A stretch of 6,514 nt of DNA. Origin: Deltaproteobacteria bacterium. Lineage in GTDB: Bacteria; Desulfobacterota; Desulfobacteria; Desulfobacterales; C00003060. Positions within the stretch are counted from its first letter, which is position 1; each line of letters opens with the position of its first letter. The translations under genes and the position numbers were made by a program. The notes beneath the pieces were generated by a model. It saw only the letters and a program-made list of their open reading frames with translations. It made no database searches and had not been told where the DNA came from. Below, piece by piece: positions 5,831 to 6,514 of the stretch. The DNA lies in NCBI GenBank assembly GCA_019309815.1, contig JAFDFO010000132.1, forward strand, positions 1 through 6,514, given 5' to 3'.

Positions 5831-6514
5831 AGTTGGCCGCCTTTAGTCCCACGAAGAACCCGTCACTCAGCTTCTGCATGGTATTTTCAATGACGTTCTT
5901 ATACGCTTCCAATCTAGTCATGACGCCTGCCACCCCACTGTGCTCATCCAGTTCCAGAATAAGATATGGTTTGTTTCCCATGATGTGTTTGTAAAAGTGC
6001 TCAATGAAGGAGTCTGCACCGCAGCTGAAGTTGGTGATATGAAGGCCGAAGCGTCAATGAAATCCATGGGAAGTCCGGCAACCCCAATCTTGGCCAGATT
6101 CTGGCCGAGCCTCAAGTTCAGCCTTTCATCATACAGGTTGTAAGAGCGTCCTGTGACCACCACAAGAGGTCTGTCAGGGCTGTGACTCTCCATGATCTCT
6201 TGGCCTTTTCCGTACATGTCCTTTTCGAACCTATCTTGTCTTTTCAACCCATATTCGAGTGCCTGATTTATCTCTGAGCGACTTCTCCCAAGCTTGCGGG
6301 CAAGCTGGTCTCCGAGTTCTATGGCGAGGGTCGGCGTGTCATACTTCAGATGGACAATCGGACTGAGGATAGAGGCTGTGTCGAGATCGAGGGCATTGCG
6401 GACCATGTACTGGTTCGCCTGTACAAGGGGGCAATAGTACCCCATCTCAGAATCTTCTTGAGTGGACATGTTCACCAAAGAGGGGAGAAAAAGGTATCTT
6501 GTTTTTCCGATGAG
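5829..6514 (-). pseudogene. Acyl-CoA dehydratase activase-related gene (DUF2229-type region), frameshifted and 5'-truncated by window
   Basis: From the right edge the minus strand is open without a stop and reads LIGKTRYLFLPSLVNM, so the gene begins outside the window and the TTG at 6478 is not its start. The frame continues with CPLVQANQYMVRNAL, DRPLVVVTGRSYNLYDERLN and AGLPMDFID, all typical of the DUF2229-containing part of this family. After GAC (6055-6053) the frame loses similarity and stops at 5920-5918. A second frame resumes at once with FGLHITNFSCGADSFIEHF, then KPYLILELDEHSGVAGVMTR, ending at TGA 5831-5829. In relatives (from memory) about 30 residues, including an NMYW-like segment, lie between MDF and the TNFSCG motif; here almost none remain. 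The simplest reading is a small deletion of non-triplet length near 6050-6055. A sequencing or assembly error, or a lone indel in a divergent family member, remains possible. The intact gene would feed directly into the downstream HgdB-like gene. Confidence 0.72.

Noticed and set aside
5918..6060. Programmed ribosomal frameshifting in the activase-related gene
   Set aside because: No slippery heptamer or strong downstream structure is apparent, and the missing segment between motifs fits a deletion better than recoding.

Overview
The window reads as chromosomal DNA of an anaerobic bacterium, most plausibly a deltaproteobacterium (Desulfobacterota: a sulfate reducer or syntroph). This is inference from three things: a canonical mreBCD cell-shape operon, a split acyl-CoA dehydratase activase-related gene pair of the kind found in strict anaerobes, and intergenic octamer repeats. 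Base composition looks near 50% GC, and no rRNA, tRNA, CRISPR array, integrase or transposase was seen.

Layout. On the minus strand, bases 2337 to 1 hold mreB, mreC and the first 128 codons of mreD, which runs off the left edge. A sigma70-like -10 box and a good ribosome binding site lie just upstream of the mreB GTG start. The 171-base divergent gap 2338-2508 separates this operon from a plus-strand family 2 glycosyltransferase (2530-3378) followed by a YrbG-like calcium/cation antiporter (3437-4366). On the minus strand from the right edge come two genes of the acyl-CoA dehydratase activase-related family. The upstream one (6514 to 5829) is incomplete at its 5' end and carries an apparent internal deletion with frameshift. 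The downstream one (5821 to 4466) is intact and starts within a few bases of its neighbour's stop.

How the genes relate. MreB, MreC and MreD act together in the elongasome that directs lateral wall synthesis. The glycosyltransferase could serve envelope polysaccharide synthesis, but nothing here fixes its acceptor. The antiporter is an integral membrane transporter with both alpha repeats intact. The activase-related pair belongs to an Fe-S protein family linked to 2-hydroxyacyl-CoA dehydratase/benzoyl-CoA reductase activation. Neither the ASKHA ATPase domain nor a dehydratase is in view, so the substrate is unknown.

The two observations most worth a second look are (1) inverted arrays of an 8-base repeat (consensus ANTGGAGT) that bracket the antiporter gene, each sitting immediately 3' of a flanking gene and in that gene's sense orientation, and (2) the deletion/frameshift in the activase-related gene. 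I found no convincing undescribed multi-gene system.
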